DNA of 33,847 nt from Leucobacter sp. 7(1) (GCF_900163635.1 NZ_FUID01000092.1:1-33847), one strand, 5' to 3'. Positions 8,016-17,238 are shown, counted from the stretch's first letter. Notes: generated by a model from the letters alone, not told the origin. Translations and numbers: made by a program.

Positions 8016-8648
8016 GTGACCCGAGAGTACATGCGCCCCGTACTACAGCCCGCGACCCAGTTCGACTGGGTGATCGGCGCTGATGAAGCGGGGACCGCGC
8101 ACCGCGTTGCCCAGGAGACCTCCTGGGCGCTGCTGGACCGGGTGCGTGGTGGTGCGGACCCCGAAGTCGTGGAGCGTGTCGTGCGGCTCGCCTCGGGTGA
8201 TGGCCTGCACGATGTCGCGGAGCTGTGGGCCTCGCAGTCGGCGCACGCCCTCGCCGGGGTGCTTTGGCGGTTGTATCTGCTCCGGCGCGTCGTCGACGCG
8301 GACCCGGAGGGTGCGGCTGAGCAGTTTCGCCGCGGTGCAGCTGCCGCTGCGGCCACGATCGATCCCGTGGTTGCGGGTGCCGCGGACCCGGTGTCGCCAG
8401 AGGCCATTGGGGAATTGTGTGACACGATCCTGCGTGGCGTGTTCACGGGAGATCTCGGAGCGGCGTTGGATCGGGCCGCGAGCTACTGTCGGGTGATGGC
8501 GCTGGGAGCTGCCGACCTCGCGGACACCCGAGACGACCTTGACGACGTGCACGCCGCACAGCTCACGACGCGGGCGCTGCGCTACTCCACATTTGCGCAC
8601 GAACTGCAGGGCGGGGCGCGCCGCTGGCGTGACGGTACGCTCGCGTGA
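8016..8648 (+). CDS. Conserved hypothetical protein, about 210 residues, mainly helical
   Basis: GTG start with AGGAG four bases upstream (8007-8011). Soluble, acidic, Ala/Asp/Arg-rich protein with predicted long helices and no membrane segment, signal peptide, metal motif or nucleotide motif that I can name. The N-terminus reads REYMRPVLQPATQFDW. I recall similar proteins in Microbacteriaceae, sometimes loosely labelled as an RNA polymerase subunit, but nothing in the sequence supports that role. A -10-like TAGACT lies at 7944-7949, so it is probably transcribed alone. The strand is opposite to both neighbours. A candidate small RNA with terminator follows. The coding call is fairly secure from codon composition and ribosome site; the function is unknown. 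Confidence 0.75.
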   Translation: MTREYMRPVLQPATQFDWVIGADEAGTAHRVAQETSWALLDRVRGGADPEVVERVVRLASGDGLHDVAELWASQSAHALAGVLWRLYLLRRVVDADPEGAAEQFRRGAAAAAATIDPVVAGAADPVSPEAIGELCDTILRGVFTGDLGAALDRAASYCRVMALGAADLADTRDDLDDVHAAQLTTRALRYSTFAHELQGGARRWRDGTLA

Positions 8649-8698
8649 AACGACTCGGGATCGCCTGTTTCGCGTGCCGCGCCCGGCTTGAACACACC

Positions 8699-8727
8699 GT
8701 GACCGCGAAAAGCGACTGAGGTACACT
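8699..8727 (+). promoter_or_regulatory. Candidate promoter in front of a small RNA
   Basis: GTGACC (8699-8704) and TACACT (8722-8727) are separated by 17 bases, four of six matches to the -35 and a TANNNT -10. The likely start is near 8734. No reading frame follows on this strand before the terminator. Confidence 0.4.
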
Positions 8728-8733
8728 GGAGCT

Positions 8734-8820
8734 GCCGGGCCGCAGTAACCCCGGGCTCCAATTTTCGCCGCTTCGAGCGGCCTTCCGCCGAGAGGCGTTT
8801 CTGCGGCTCGGTATTTTTTC
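8734..8820 (+). ncRNA. Candidate small structured RNA
   Basis: Between the hypothetical gene and pstB there is a promoter-like element, then about 90 bases rich in paired structure, then a hairpin with a T-run. The first stem is GGAGC-TG-CCGGG with CCCGG-GCTCC (8728-8759). The second is GCCGCT-TCG-AGCGGC (8767-8781). The third, CGCC-GAGA-GGCG (8786-8797), competes with the terminator stem. It has no frame of useful length. It matches none of the families I can recall (SRP RNA, tmRNA, RNase P, 6C). It could be an independent sRNA or only the 3' end of the upstream mRNA. Confidence 0.4.
8788..8819 (+). terminator. Hairpin with T-run
   Basis: CCGAG (8788-8792) pairs with CTCGG (8807-8811), with an inner 3-bp stem, and is followed by TATTTTTT. 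It ends plus-strand transcription before the convergent pstB gene. Confidence 0.65.
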
Positions 8821-8841
8821 TGCCTGCGGAGCGGTACTGGG

Positions 8842-9621
8842 CTACCCGAAGCGCCCGGAGACGTAGTCTTCCGTCGCTTGGATCGACGGCGTCGAGAAGA
8901 TCGTCGAGGTGTCGTCGTACTCGATGAGCTTGCCCGGCTTGCCGGTGCCAGCGATGTTGAAAAACGCGGTGCGATCCGAGACGCGCGATGCCTGCTGCAT
9001 GTTGTGCGTCACGATCACGATCGTGTACTCGCGCTTGAGCTGGTCGATGAGGTCCTCGATGGCGAGCGTCGAGATTGGATCGAGGGCAGAGCAAGGCTCG
9101 TCCATGAGGAGCACCTCAGGGGAGACCGCGATGGCGCGGGCAATGCACAGGCGCTGCTGCTGGCCGCCAGAGAGGCCCGAACCGGGCTTGTCGAGGCGAT
9201 CCTTGACCTCGTTCCAGAGGTTTGCGCCGGAGAGTGACTTCTCGACGAGATCGTCAGCGTCGCTCCTGGACATCTTGCGGTTATTGAGCTGCACGCCCGC
9301 GAGCACGTTTTCCCGGATCGACATCGTGGGGAACGGGTTGGGGCGCTGGAACACCATGCCCACCTGGCGACGCACGAGCACCGGGTCAACGCCCGCGCCG
9401 TACAGGTCTTCGCCGTCGAGCAGTACTTCGCCTTCGACGCGCGCACCGGGGATTGCCTCGTGCATGCGGTTCAGCGTCCGGAGGAAGGTGGACTTGCCGC
9501 AGCCCGACGGGCCGATGAAGGCGGTGACGCTGCGGGGCTCGATGTTCATCGTGACCCCCTCAACGGCGAGGAACTTCGAGTAGTAGACGTTGAGGTCGGA
9601 AACCTCGATGCGCTTCGACAT
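8842..9621 (-). CDS. pstB: Phosphate ABC transporter ATP-binding protein PstB
   Basis: Cytoplasmic ATPase of 259 residues that powers the PstSCAB high-affinity phosphate importer. All motifs are visible: Walker [10 protein letters not shown] (37-45), Q-loop in VFQRPNPF, signature LSGGQQQR, Walker B VLLMDEP, and the switch His in IVTHN. The length and the start [17 protein letters not shown] are typical. AAGGAAA lies nine bases before the ATG. It is the last gene of the pst operon, 39 bases after pstA. No phoU follows, so that regulator must lie elsewhere. Confidence 0.97.
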   Translation of the reverse strand: MSKRIEVSDLNVYYSKFLAVEGVTMNIEPRSVTAFIGPSGCGKSTFLRTLNRMHEAIPGARVEGEVLLDGEDLYGAGVDPVLVRRQVGMVFQRPNPFPTMSIRENVLAGVQLNNRKMSRSDADDLVEKSLSGANLWNEVKDRLDKPGSGLSGGQQQRLCIARAIAVSPEVLLMDEPCSALDPISTLAIEDLIDQLKREYTIVIVTHNMQQASRVSDRTAFFNIAGTGKPGKLIEYDDTSTIFSTPSIQATEDYVSGRFG

Positions 9622-9660
9622 ACGGTGTGCTTTCCTTTGGCTGCGGGTCTGGGCGGCGCG

Positions 9661-10740
9661 TTAGCGGCCGAACTTGGGGGAGAACCACTTCGCGATAAGG
9701 CGGGCGAAGAGGTTGAGCGCCATGACGATGAGGATCAGGAGCAGCGCCGCGGCCCAGGCGCGCTCAAGGAACGCGAAGGCAGGGTTGCCCTGGTTGGCGA
9801 ACTGCGTATACACGTACACGGGGAGGGACTGCATCCGGTCGGAGAACAGGTTGTAGTTCATCGACGCGGTGAATCCGGCAGTGATCAGCAGCGGCGCGGT
9901 TTCGCCGATCACGCGGGCGATCGAGAGCATGATGCCGGTGGTGATGCCCGCGATCGAGGTGGGGAGCACGATCTTTAAGATTGTGCGCCACTTCGGTACG
10001 CCGAGTGCATATGACGCTTCCCGGAGCTCATTCGGCACCAGGCGTAGCATTTCTTCGCTTGAGCGGACCACAACCGGGATCATGAGGACCGAGAGCGCGA
10101 CGGCACCCACAATGCCCATGCGGACCCCGGGCCCGAAGAAGACCGCGAACAGCGCGAAGGCGAACAGACCGGCCACGATTGAGGGGATGCCGGTCATGAC
10201 ATCCACAAGGAAGGTGATGAGCTTCGCGAGCCGCCCGCGCCCGTACTCGACGAGGTAGATGGAAGTCATCAGGCCGAGCGGCACGGAGATCACCGTCGCG
10301 GCGAGCGTGATCATCAGAGTGCCGACCATCGCGTGCAGCGCGCCGCCGCCCTCACCGGTGACGTTGCGCATCGAAGAGCTGAAGAACTCCATGTCGAAGC
10401 GGGCGATGCCGTTGCTGACGACGGTGATGCCGACGGAGATGAGCGGCACCATCGCGAGGAGGAAAGCGCCGGTGACAAGCGCGGTGATGCAGCGGTCGAT
10501 GGCCTGACGGCGGCCCTCGACAAAGCCGGAGAGCAGCGAGATGACAAGCACGTAGGCGATTGCGCCGACGAGGATCGCGCCTACGAGAGAGAACTCGCTC
10601 CCGTTTGCCGCGGCGAGCAGGGCAAACAGCGCGAAGGCGCCCACGAGGCTCGCCCCGAGTGTGATCCACGGGGTGCTGCGCGACAGCCGGTTGCCGGCGA
10701 GGGCGGATCCGGCGTGGACGGGACGGACGGTGAGTGCCAC
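9661..10740 (-). CDS. pstA: Phosphate ABC transporter permease PstA
   Basis: Membrane subunit of the phosphate importer. It has several hydrophobic segments and the permease contact loop for PstB (NELREASYALGVPKWRTILKIVLP). Two extra N-terminal membrane segments precede the standard core, as in actinobacterial PstA. I chose GTG 10740 because AGGAG lies seven bases upstream, giving 359 residues. An ATG at 10773 in the same frame would add 11 residues and overlaps the pstC stop (TAATG), so a coupled start there is also possible. It pairs with PstC to form the channel. Confidence 0.94.
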   Translation of the reverse strand: MALTVRPVHAGSALAGNRLSRSTPWITLGASLVGAFALFALLAAANGSEFSLVGAILVGAIAYVLVISLLSGFVEGRRQAIDRCITALVTGAFLLAMVPLISVGITVVSNGIARFDMEFFSSSMRNVTGEGGGALHAMVGTLMITLAATVISVPLGLMTSIYLVEYGRGRLAKLITFLVDVMTGIPSIVAGLFAFALFAVFFGPGVRMGIVGAVALSVLMIPVVVRSSEEMLRLVPNELREASYALGVPKWRTILKIVLPTSIAGITTGIMLSIARVIGETAPLLITAGFTASMNYNLFSDRMQSLPVYVYTQFANQGNPAFAFLERAWAAALLLILIVMALNLFARLIAKWFSPKFGR

Positions 10741-10772
10741 GGGTGTGCTCCTAGGTGCGTCAGTCTGCAGCA

Positions 10773-11711
10773 TTAGTTGGCCGCCGAGAACTCAGCGCGG
10801 CGGCTAATGATCCACCGGGCGAGGGCGTTCACCAGGAAGGTGACGACAAAGAGGATGAGGCCTGTCGCGATCAGCACGTTGATGTTCTCCCCGTAGGCCT
10901 CGGGGAACGCGAGCGCGATATTTGCGGCGATCGTGGAGGGGTTCTCGGAGGTCAGAAGACGGAAGCTCACGACGCCGGTTGCCGAGAGTACCATCGCGAC
11001 GGCCATGGTCTCGCCAAGGGCGCGGCCGAGGCCGAGCATTGCGGCGGAGATGATGCCCGGGCGACCGAATGGCAGCACCGCGAGCCGAATCATCTCCCAG
11101 CGGGTCGCGCCGAGCGCGAGGGCTGCCTCCTTGTGCAACACGGGGGCCTGCAGGAAGATCTCGCGGCAGATCGCGGTCATGATCGGGAGGATCATCACCG
11201 CGAGCACCAGCGCAGCAGTCAGGATCGTGCGACCGGTGCCGGTGACAACGCCGCCGAAGAGCGGGATCCACCCGAGGTGTTCGTTCAACCACGCGTAGAT
11301 GGGCTGAGCGGCCGGAGCGAGCACGCCGATGCCCCAGAGACCGAATACGACGCTGGGCACTGCTGCGAGAAGATCCACGATGTAGCCCAGCAGCTGTGCA
11401 AGCTGGCGGGGCGCGTAGTGCGAAATGAACAGGGCGATACCGATTGCGAGCGGAAGCGCGAGGGCGAGGGCGAGGGCGGCAGCCCACACCGTGCCGAAGA
11501 CGAGGGGGCCGACGTAGGCCCAGAAGTTGCTGCTGAGCAGCGATGCGCTGTCCTCAGTCGCCACGAAGGCGGGGAGGCTGCGCACGATCAGGAAGATCGC
11601 GACGGCGGCGAGTGTCACGAGGATCATGCTGCCGGCGAAAACCGCGGACCGCGAGAAGACGCGATCTCCGCGGCTCAGGACCGGCTTGGAAGGTGCAGAG
11701 GCGACAGACAC
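10773..11711 (-). CDS. pstC: Phosphate ABC transporter permease PstC
   Basis: Membrane subunit of 312 residues with about six to seven helices and the ABC permease loop KEAALALGATRWEMIRLAVL, which docks on PstB. The GTG start has AGGAG five bases before it. The stop touches the alternative ATG of pstA. The gap to pstS (82 bases) holds an 11-bp perfect hairpin, which would let the binding protein be made in excess over the membrane part. Confidence 0.95.
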   Translation of the reverse strand: MSVASAPSKPVLSRGDRVFSRSAVFAGSMILVTLAAVAIFLIVRSLPAFVATEDSASLLSSNFWAYVGPLVFGTVWAAALALALALPLAIGIALFISHYAPRQLAQLLGYIVDLLAAVPSVVFGLWGIGVLAPAAQPIYAWLNEHLGWIPLFGGVVTGTGRTILTAALVLAVMILPIMTAICREIFLQAPVLHKEAALALGATRWEMIRLAVLPFGRPGIISAAMLGLGRALGETMAVAMVLSATGVVSFRLLTSENPSTIAANIALAFPEAYGENINVLIATGLILFVVTFLVNALARWIISRRAEFSAAN

Positions 11712-11753
11712 TCAGGCTCCTGGTTCGTGGCGGGTAATTGTGGGCGCTGGCCG

Positions 11754-11787
11754 TGCGGTGGGTGCTGCGTTGGCCGCACCCACCGCA
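11754..11787 (-). terminator. Intercistronic hairpin between pstS and pstC
   Basis: GCGGTGGGTGC (11755-11765) and GCACCCACCGC (11776-11786) pair perfectly. One further T-A pair (11754 and 11787) makes 12 bp around a 10-base loop. No T-run follows on the minus strand. Such structures partly end transcription or protect the upstream mRNA, which fits the need for more PstS than permease. Confidence 0.65.
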
Positions 11788-11793
11788 GCGGGA

Positions 11794-12897
11794 CTAGCTA
11801 ATGGCGTCGATCGCGGGCTGGACCTTCGCGCGGAGCTCCGCGGAGATCGGAGCGGAGCCTGCGGCGTCCGCGGCGATCTTCTGGCCGTCTTCGCTCACAA
11901 TGTAGCTGAAGTACTCCTTGACGATCTCAGCGTTTGCCGGATCGGCGTACTCTTCGCAGCCGACGAGGTAGCTCACGAGCACGATCGGGTAGACGCCGTC
12001 GGCGCTGGAGGTGCGGTCGAGCTTGATCGCGAGATCGTGGTCGGTGCGTCCCTCTTCGAGGGGCGACGCGTCAACGATCGCTGCTGCGGCCTCGGGGGAG
12101 TACGCGACGTACTCGTCTCCGACCTTGATCTCGACGGTGCCGAGCTCGCCCGCACGCGAGGCGTCGGCGTAACCGATGGTGCCAACGCCGTTGCTGACGG
12201 CCTCGACCACGCCGGAGGTGCCCTGGGCACCCTCGCCACCGAACTCGGTCGGCCAGGACTCGATCGAACCGACGGTCCAGTCGCTCGGCGCTGCTGCGGC
12301 GAGGTAGTCCGTGAAGTTGCCGGTCGTGCCCGACTCATCGGAGCGGTGCACCGCGGTGATGTTCAGGTCGGGCAGCGTTGTGCCCGAGTTCTGGGCCGCA
12401 ATTGCCGGGTCGTTCCACTTGGTGATCGAGCCCGAGAAGATCTTTGCGACGGTGGGGGCGTCAAGCTTCAGCGAATCGACACCGTCGACGTTGAAGATGA
12501 GCGCGATCGGGGAGATGTAGGCGGGGAACTCGACGATCCCGGTGTCCGCGGCGCAGCTCGCAAAGGGACCAGCGGTGATCTCTTCGGCCTTGAACGCGCG
12601 GTCCGAACCGGCGAAGGAACTCGCGCCCTCCTGGAAGGTTTCGCGGCCCGCACCCGAGCCGGTCGGGTCGTAGTTCACGGTGACGTCGGCGTTTGCGGTC
12701 TGGAAGCCTGCAACCCAAGCTTCCTGGGCCGAGCCCTGCGAGGAAGCGCCGGCGCCCACAAGCTCGCCCGAGAGCGAGGAAGAACTGCCGCTCTCTGCCG
12801 GTGCGGTGCTGCCCGACTCGTTTGCGGCGCAAGAGGTCAGCGTGAGCGCGGCGAGTCCGCCGATGGCCGCGACCTTGGTCAGTGCTGAGAGCTTCAC
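11794..12897 (-). CDS. pstS: Phosphate-binding lipoprotein PstS
   Basis: Lipid-anchored phosphate receptor of 367 residues. The signal peptide ends in lipobox L20-T-S-C23, so Cys23 becomes the lipidated N-terminus. A Ser-rich linker (about 28-43) follows. Phosphate-site motifs are GAGASSQG (48-55), SGSITKWNDPAI (155-166) and RSDESGTTGNF (185-195). The start is GTG at 12897; the ribosome site is weak. Transcription probably begins near 12947, from a -10 TAGCGT (minus strand, 12959-12954) whose -35 region is replaced by PHO-box repeats, so expression should rise on phosphate limitation through PhoP. A GTGGCC/GGCCAC hairpin (12930-12947) lies at the 5' end of the leader. Confidence 0.96.
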   Translation of the reverse strand: MKLSALTKVAAIGGLAALTLTSCAANESGSTAPAESGSSSSLSGELVGAGASSQGSAQEAWVAGFQTANADVTVNYDPTGSGAGRETFQEGASSFAGSDRAFKAEEITAGPFASCAADTGIVEFPAYISPIALIFNVDGVDSLKLDAPTVAKIFSGSITKWNDPAIAAQNSGTTLPDLNITAVHRSDESGTTGNFTDYLAAAAPSDWTVGSIESWPTEFGGEGAQGTSGVVEAVSNGVGTIGYADASRAGELGTVEIKVGDEYVAYSPEAAAAIVDASPLEEGRTDHDLAIKLDRTSSADGVYPIVLVSYLVGCEEYADPANAEIVKEYFSYIVSEDGQKIAADAAGSAPISAELRAKVQPAIDAIS

Positions 12898-12953
12898 GTG
12901 GGGTGGTCCAATCTGAGAGTGGAGGTGAGGTGGCCGTTCCTGGCCACACCACC

Positions 12954-13008
12954 ACGCTAGGTGGACTGAGTGAAGCGCGGTCTGCCAGCGGGTGAACAGC
13001 GGGTGAAC
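12954..13008 (-). promoter_or_regulatory. PHO box and promoter of pstS
   Basis: On the minus strand the 11-base unit GTTCACCCGCT occurs twice in direct tandem without a mismatch (13008-12998 and 12997-12987). This is the form of the actinobacterial PhoP box. A degenerate unit, CTTCACTCAGT (12975-12965), lies in the same 11-base phase next to the -10 TAGCGT (12959-12954). The -35 position has no sigma consensus, as expected for an activator-dependent promoter. Confidence 0.88.
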
Positions 13009-13086
13009 GAGAGGCGTCGGTGAGCCTGCGGCTTGGCGCGTGGCGGCACCTGCTCGTCACCCTGGGTTCAGCTGATCGTGCGTGCG

Positions 13087-13131
13087 GGAGACTCACGAGC
13101 CGGGCGGAGATTCACGAGAACCTCGGAGATT
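13087..13131. repeat. Direct repeats with 19-bp spacing upstream of pstS
   Basis: GGAGACTCACGAG (13087-13099) and GGAGATTCACGAG (13106-13118) are followed by a partial third copy, GGAGATT (13125-13131). Each starts exactly 19 bases after the previous one. They lie about 80 to 125 bases upstream of the PHO box and downstream of the mutT1 stop. A role as binding sites for a second regulator is possible but not shown. Confidence 0.6.
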
Positions 13132-13167
13132 TTGCTTCGGATCCGGCACCTGGGCCGAGAATCTCCG
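13124..13167 (-). terminator. Hairpin after mutT1
   Basis: CGGAGATT (13124-13131) and AATCTCCG (13160-13167) are perfect inverted copies enclosing a GC-rich segment with its own CGGATCCG palindrome. It begins 27 bases beyond the mutT1 stop on the minus strand and may end the glnR-mshD-ppk-mutT1 transcript. There is no T-run. Confidence 0.4.
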
Positions 13168-13193
13168 GGGGAGTGAGTCTATGGCTGCCCGCC

Positions 13194-14153
13194 CTAGCTC
13201 CGGATGAGCTTGAGCGGGTAGCTTTCCACAGCGAGGATCCCGGCACCGGGGCGGGTGCGGGAGAAATGGAACACGCAAAACCCCGCGGGTGGAAGCCCCG
13301 CGGCCGCCGTGAGGTAGTCGCCGGGGAGGCTGCCAGTCGCGAGTACGAGTTCCCGGGCAAGGTCCGGCAGCACAGGCCGGTGGCTGCACACGATCGTGTT
13401 TTTCCCCCGCGTGATGATCTTGCCCATCAGGCGCCGGGTGGCCGTGAGGTCACCGGCATCCCAGAAGTCTTGGCTGAGCGCCTCAGACTCTCGCACACGC
13501 TTCCCGAGGTGATCTGCGAGGGGAGCCACTGTGTCCAGGCAACGCCGCGCCGTCGAGGAGTGAATCCGCCGTGGGCCAAACGCTTCGAGGATCGGGACGA
13601 GGGTCTGGGCCTGCCGAACCCCGTCGGCGGTGAGCTCGCGGAGGTGATCCTCGGGGGTATCTGTGCCGCGAGGCTCGGCCTTCGCGTGCCGCAGCAGAGT
13701 GACGGAAAAGGTATCGAGGAGCTCGTGTTGGGCAAGCCTGAGAAACACGTCGTACAGCTCGCGGTCGGCCTTATAGGTGAGGCGGCGGCGTGCCTCTTCG
13801 ACGGGCACCCACTCCAGCGCCTGCACCTCATTGTTCGGGGTGAACGTGGAGGCGAGTGCAGCCGCACCGGTCACCTCGGCCGCCCAGTACTGCACGGTTT
13901 TCTCACGCCCGCCGGTGAGCGCGTAATGAATCGTGCCGAGCATCACGCCGAGGGATACCTGGAGCCCAGTCTCTTCGGCAGTTTCGCGCACGGCTGCCTG
14001 CGGCATACTCTCACCAGGATCGAGTTTGCCCTTGGGGAAAGACACATCGCGTTGCTTAGTGCGGTGGATCAGCAGCACGTGCAACTTTTCGCCGACCGGG
14101 GACGGGACTCGCCGCCAGCACACCGTGCCGGCGGCGAGGAGTTCGTTACTCAC
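13194..14153 (-). CDS. mutT1: MutT1-like NUDIX hydrolase with phosphohistidine-phosphatase domain
   Basis: Two-domain protein of 319 residues. The NUDIX box is complete: G42-x5-E48-x7-R56-E57-x2-E60-E61-x-G63-L64. The second half is a histidine-phosphatase (SixA-like) domain with LLRHAKAEP (R155, H156) and a later CSHRP that supplies the second His. Mycobacterial MutT1 has this layout and hydrolyses 8-oxo-(d)GTP and diadenosine polyphosphates, so a role in cleaning oxidised nucleotides is likely. The GTG start overlaps the ppk stop as GTGA, so translation is coupled. It is the last gene of the operon. Confidence 0.9.
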   Translation of the reverse strand: MSNELLAAGTVCWRRVPSPVGEKLHVLLIHRTKQRDVSFPKGKLDPGESMPQAAVRETAEETGLQVSLGVMLGTIHYALTGGREKTVQYWAAEVTGAAALASTFTPNNEVQALEWVPVEEARRRLTYKADRELYDVFLRLAQHELLDTFSVTLLRHAKAEPRGTDTPEDHLRELTADGVRQAQTLVPILEAFGPRRIHSSTARRCLDTVAPLADHLGKRVRESEALSQDFWDAGDLTATRRLMGKIITRGKNTIVCSHRPVLPDLARELVLATGSLPGDYLTAAAGLPPAGFCVFHFSRTRPGAGILAVESYPLKLIRS

Positions 14154-16282
14154 CGAGGACGCCGTGCCCTCGCCTGAGTCCGGTCCGTCATCACGAGGTC
14201 CTGGAGATCGGGGAGCAGCTCGCCCTCTTCACTGATGACCCGGCGCTGCCAGGTCCCGTCGGGCAGCATCCGCCACGATGACACATCGTCGCGGAAGGCG
14301 TACTCGAAGAAGCGGTCCACGCGGGCGAGATGCTCGCGGTCCGTGAGGCGCACAAGCACCTCGATGCGGCGATCGAGGTTGCGGTGCATGAGGTCGGCGC
14401 TGCCGATGAAGACATCGCGCTCCCCGCCGTTTGCGAACGCGTAGATACGGGAGTGCTCGAGGTAGCGCCCCAGCACGGAACGTACCTGGATGTTTTCGGA
14501 TAGACCGGGCACGCCCGCGCGGATCGAGCAGATCCCGCGCACCCACACCTCAATGGGAACGCCAGCCTGGCTGGCGCGGTAGAGCGCGTCGATGATGGCT
14601 TCGTCGACCATCGAGTTGGCCTTCAGCTTGATCCCGCTGGGCTTGCCGGCTCGGGCCGCGTCGGCTTCGCGCTCAATCCGCTCGAGCAGCCCGCTCCGCA
14701 GCTGGAGCGGGGCCACGAGGAGACGGTCATAGTCGGTCTCGATTGCGTATCCGGACAACACGTTGAAGAGCTTCGTGACGTCGCGGCTGACCTCGGGGGA
14801 CGAGGTGAACAGTCCGAAATCTTCATAGATTCGACTTGTTTTCGGATTGTAGTTGCCGGTTCCGATGTGGCAGTAGTGGGCGAGCCGCCCACCCTCCTCA
14901 CGGATCACCTGCACGAGCTTGCAGTGGGTTTTGAGGCCCACGAGCCCGTAGACCACGTGCACGCCCGCCTGCTCAAGCTTGCGCGCCCAGGTGATATTCG
15001 CCTCTTCGTCGAATCGTGCCTTCACCTCGACGAGCGCCAGCACCTGCTTGCCCGCCTCGGCCGCCTTGATGAGGGCGGCGACGATGGGGCTGTCGCCCGA
15101 GGTGCGGTACAGCGTCTGCTTGATGGCCAGCACATCGGGGTCGGTGGCGGCCTGCTCAAGGAATGCCTGCACGCTCGTCGAGAACGACTCGTACGGGTGG
15201 TGCACCAGAACCTCGCGCTGCGCGATGGCCGCGAAGGTGTCCGGTGCCTCACTCGGACTATTCGTGCGGAACTGCGGGTGAGTAACCGGAATGTGCGGTT
15301 TGAACTTCAGGTCGGGGCGCGGGATTCGTGCGAACGCAAACAGGCCACTCAGATCGAGTGGCGCGGGCAGCGTGTAGACCTGCTCCTCGTCGATATCGAA
15401 CTCGCGCACCAGGAGCTCAAGCGTCGCGGGATCCATATCGTCCGAGATCTCGAGGCGGATGGGCGGGCCGAAGCGGCGACGCAGCAACTCCTTTTCGAGG
15501 GCCTGAATCAGGTTCTCAGTCTCGTCCTCTTCGATCTCCATGTCCTCGTTGCGCGTCACCCGGAACACGTGGTGGTCCATGACCTCCATGCCGGGGAACA
15601 GGCCGTCGAGCTGGTTCGCGATGAGAGCTTCGAGCGGAATAAACCGGATGTGGTCCTCGTCCTCACGCCGATCTACGCGGACGTAGCGCGGGATCATCTG
15701 CGGCACCTTCAGGCGCGCAAATTCGATCTTCTCAGTGCGGGGATTGCGGACCCGGATCGAAAGGTTCAGGGCACGGCCGGAGATGTAGGGGAAGGGGTGC
15801 GCCGGATCGACCGCGAGCGGCATGAGTACCGGGTACACGCGCTGCTCGTAGTACTCCGTCAGCACCTCGCGGTCCGCGGCGTCGAGCTCTTCCCAGCCCA
15901 CGATCTTGATGCCGGCCTCGCCGAGAGCGGGCTGCACCTGCTCCTGGAAACAGCGGGCGTGACGCAGTTGCAGCTCGTAGGCCGTGCGGTTGATGTCGGC
16001 GAGCACGTCGGTCGGTGCGCGGCCCACGTTTGTGGGGAGCGCGAGGCCAGTGACGATGCGGCGCTTCAGGCCCGCCACGCGGACCATAAAGAACTCGTCA
16101 AGGTTCGAAGCGAAGATCGCGAGGAAGTTCGACCGCTCGAGGAGCGGGACCGTCGGATCCTCCGCCAATTCGAGCACGCGCTGGTTGAACGCGAGCCAAC
16201 TGAGCTCGCGGTCGATGTACCGATCCTCGGGAAGGGGTGCGAGGGCGGTGGCGGTGGCGGTGGCGGGCGTTTCTTCGCTCAT
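14150..16282 (-). CDS. ppk: Polyphosphate kinase 1
   Basis: Enzyme of 710 residues that reversibly moves the gamma-phosphate of ATP onto polyphosphate. Family marks are the N-terminal [20 protein letters not shown], the phosphorylated His453 in GLKTHCKLV (equivalent to E. coli His435), [19 protein letters not shown], and His610 in [15 protein letters not shown] (E. coli His592 equivalent). I chose ATG 16282, which overlaps the mshD stop as ATGA; the longer frame to 16327 lies inside mshD. It also overlaps mutT1 at its end. Being directly upstream of pstSCAB on the same strand, it links phosphate storage to uptake. Confidence 0.96.
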   Translation of the reverse strand: MSEETPATATATALAPLPEDRYIDRELSWLAFNQRVLELAEDPTVPLLERSNFLAIFASNLDEFFMVRVAGLKRRIVTGLALPTNVGRAPTDVLADINRTAYELQLRHARCFQEQVQPALGEAGIKIVGWEELDAADREVLTEYYEQRVYPVLMPLAVDPAHPFPYISGRALNLSIRVRNPRTEKIEFARLKVPQMIPRYVRVDRREDEDHIRFIPLEALIANQLDGLFPGMEVMDHHVFRVTRNEDMEIEEDETENLIQALEKELLRRRFGPPIRLEISDDMDPATLELLVREFDIDEEQVYTLPAPLDLSGLFAFARIPRPDLKFKPHIPVTHPQFRTNSPSEAPDTFAAIAQREVLVHHPYESFSTSVQAFLEQAATDPDVLAIKQTLYRTSGDSPIVAALIKAAEAGKQVLALVEVKARFDEEANITWARKLEQAGVHVVYGLVGLKTHCKLVQVIREEGGRLAHYCHIGTGNYNPKTSRIYEDFGLFTSSPEVSRDVTKLFNVLSGYAIETDYDRLLVAPLQLRSGLLERIEREADAARAGKPSGIKLKANSMVDEAIIDALYRASQAGVPIEVWVRGICSIRAGVPGLSENIQVRSVLGRYLEHSRIYAFANGGERDVFIGSADLMHRNLDRRIEVLVRLTDREHLARVDRFFEYAFRDDVSSWRMLPDGTWQRRVISEEGELLPDLQDLVMTDRTQARARRPR

Positions 16283-17238
16283 GCGTTCATTCTTGCATCT
16301 GCGCTGTCCGCGGCACGCCTGGCCCACTGACGGCTGCGTGAATCAATGGTGAACCCCGCGGTTTCGTACAGTCGCACCGCGCGTTCGTTGTCACCATCGA
16401 CATAGAGCGTCACAGAGCGTGGAGCGTGCTCAGCCAAGCGCGCGAGCGCCGCGTTCAAGAGGACGCGGCCGAGGCCCCGTCCGGCGTGGGCAGGATCCAC
16501 GCCGACAGCGTACAGCTCCGTGTCGATGGTTTCCGCAGCCTGGTCTCGGACGGTTTTGATCCAGGCGGAGCCGAGGATGCTACCGTCTGCATCGCGGAGC
16601 ATGAGGAGGTCTTGTGGGTCGAACCACGGTTCGTCGCGGATCAGCGCGAAGTCTGACTCGGTGATTCGCCCTTGCTCGGGGTGTGTGGCGAACGCGGCGG
16701 CGTTCACGCGCACCCAGTCGGCGGCGTCTCGTGCCGGTTCGAAGGAGGAGAGCGCCAGAGCCGGATCGGCGGCATGGAACTCGGGGGAAGGCTGCGGGAG
16801 CAGCGCCGGATCGAGCGCCATCCGGTACAGGGAACGCACGGGGACGAAGCGGGCGTGTGAGAGTATCGCCTCGGCTGCGGGGTTGTCACCGTGGGCCCAC
16901 GCGAGCAACTGGACCGGGCTGGCGGCGCCCTCGGGGGCGGCTTCGTCGGCGCGGGAGGTGAGCGCGGTGAGGGCGGCGGATCCGACACCGCGGCCGCGCT
17001 CGTCTGGCCGGACGACGAGGTCAAGCTCGCCTTCGCCGACGATGCCTGCGGCCACGATGCGCTCAGCAACGGGGGACTCCGCGAAGAGGACGAGTTCACG
17101 CTGGCCCTGCGCTACCGCGAGGAGTGCCTGGTCGGAAACGGGGTCTCGGCCGTCTGCCGCGGCCGCATCGGCGATGAGCGCGCGTGCCGCGGTGAGCGCG
17201 GCATCGGGGGCGCCTGTGAGTTGGTGCAGGGTGATCAT
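16279..17238 (-). CDS. mshD: Mycothiol synthase (tandem GNAT acetyltransferase)
   Basis: Last enzyme of mycothiol synthesis: it transfers acetyl from acetyl-CoA to Cys-GlcN-Ins. The protein has 319 residues, the usual MshD size, and two GNAT folds. Acetyl-CoA loops are [14 protein letters not shown] (77-90) and [14 protein letters not shown] (248-261). The MshD-typical [13 protein letters not shown] (179-191) and DEPWFDP (202-208) are present in the active C-terminal domain. The start overlaps the glnR stop and the end overlaps ppk, both as ATGA. The glnR-mshD pairing is also known from Mycobacterium tuberculosis. It shows that the host makes mycothiol, hence is an actinobacterium. Confidence 0.94.
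   Translation of the reverse strand: MITLHQLTGAPDAALTAARALIADAAAADGRDPVSDQALLAVAQGQRELVLFAESPVAERIVAAGIVGEGELDLVVRPDERGRGVGSAALTALTSRADEAAPEGAASPVQLLAWAHGDNPAAEAILSHARFVPVRSLYRMALDPALLPQPSPEFHAADPALALSSFEPARDAADWVRVNAAAFATHPEQGRITESDFALIRDEPWFDPQDLLMLRDADGSILGSAWIKTVRDQAAETIDTELYAVGVDPAHAGRGLGRVLLNAALARLAEHAPRSVTLYVDGDNERAVRLYETAGFTIDSRSRQWARRAADSADARMNA

Noticed and set aside
11527..12888. 453-residue frame opposite pstS and the start of pstC
   Set aside because: Antisense shadow; both sense frames have full family motifs.
13840..13850. Single GGTGAAC match inside mutT1 as a further PHO site
   Set aside because: It lies in coding sequence without a tandem partner, so it is expected by chance.
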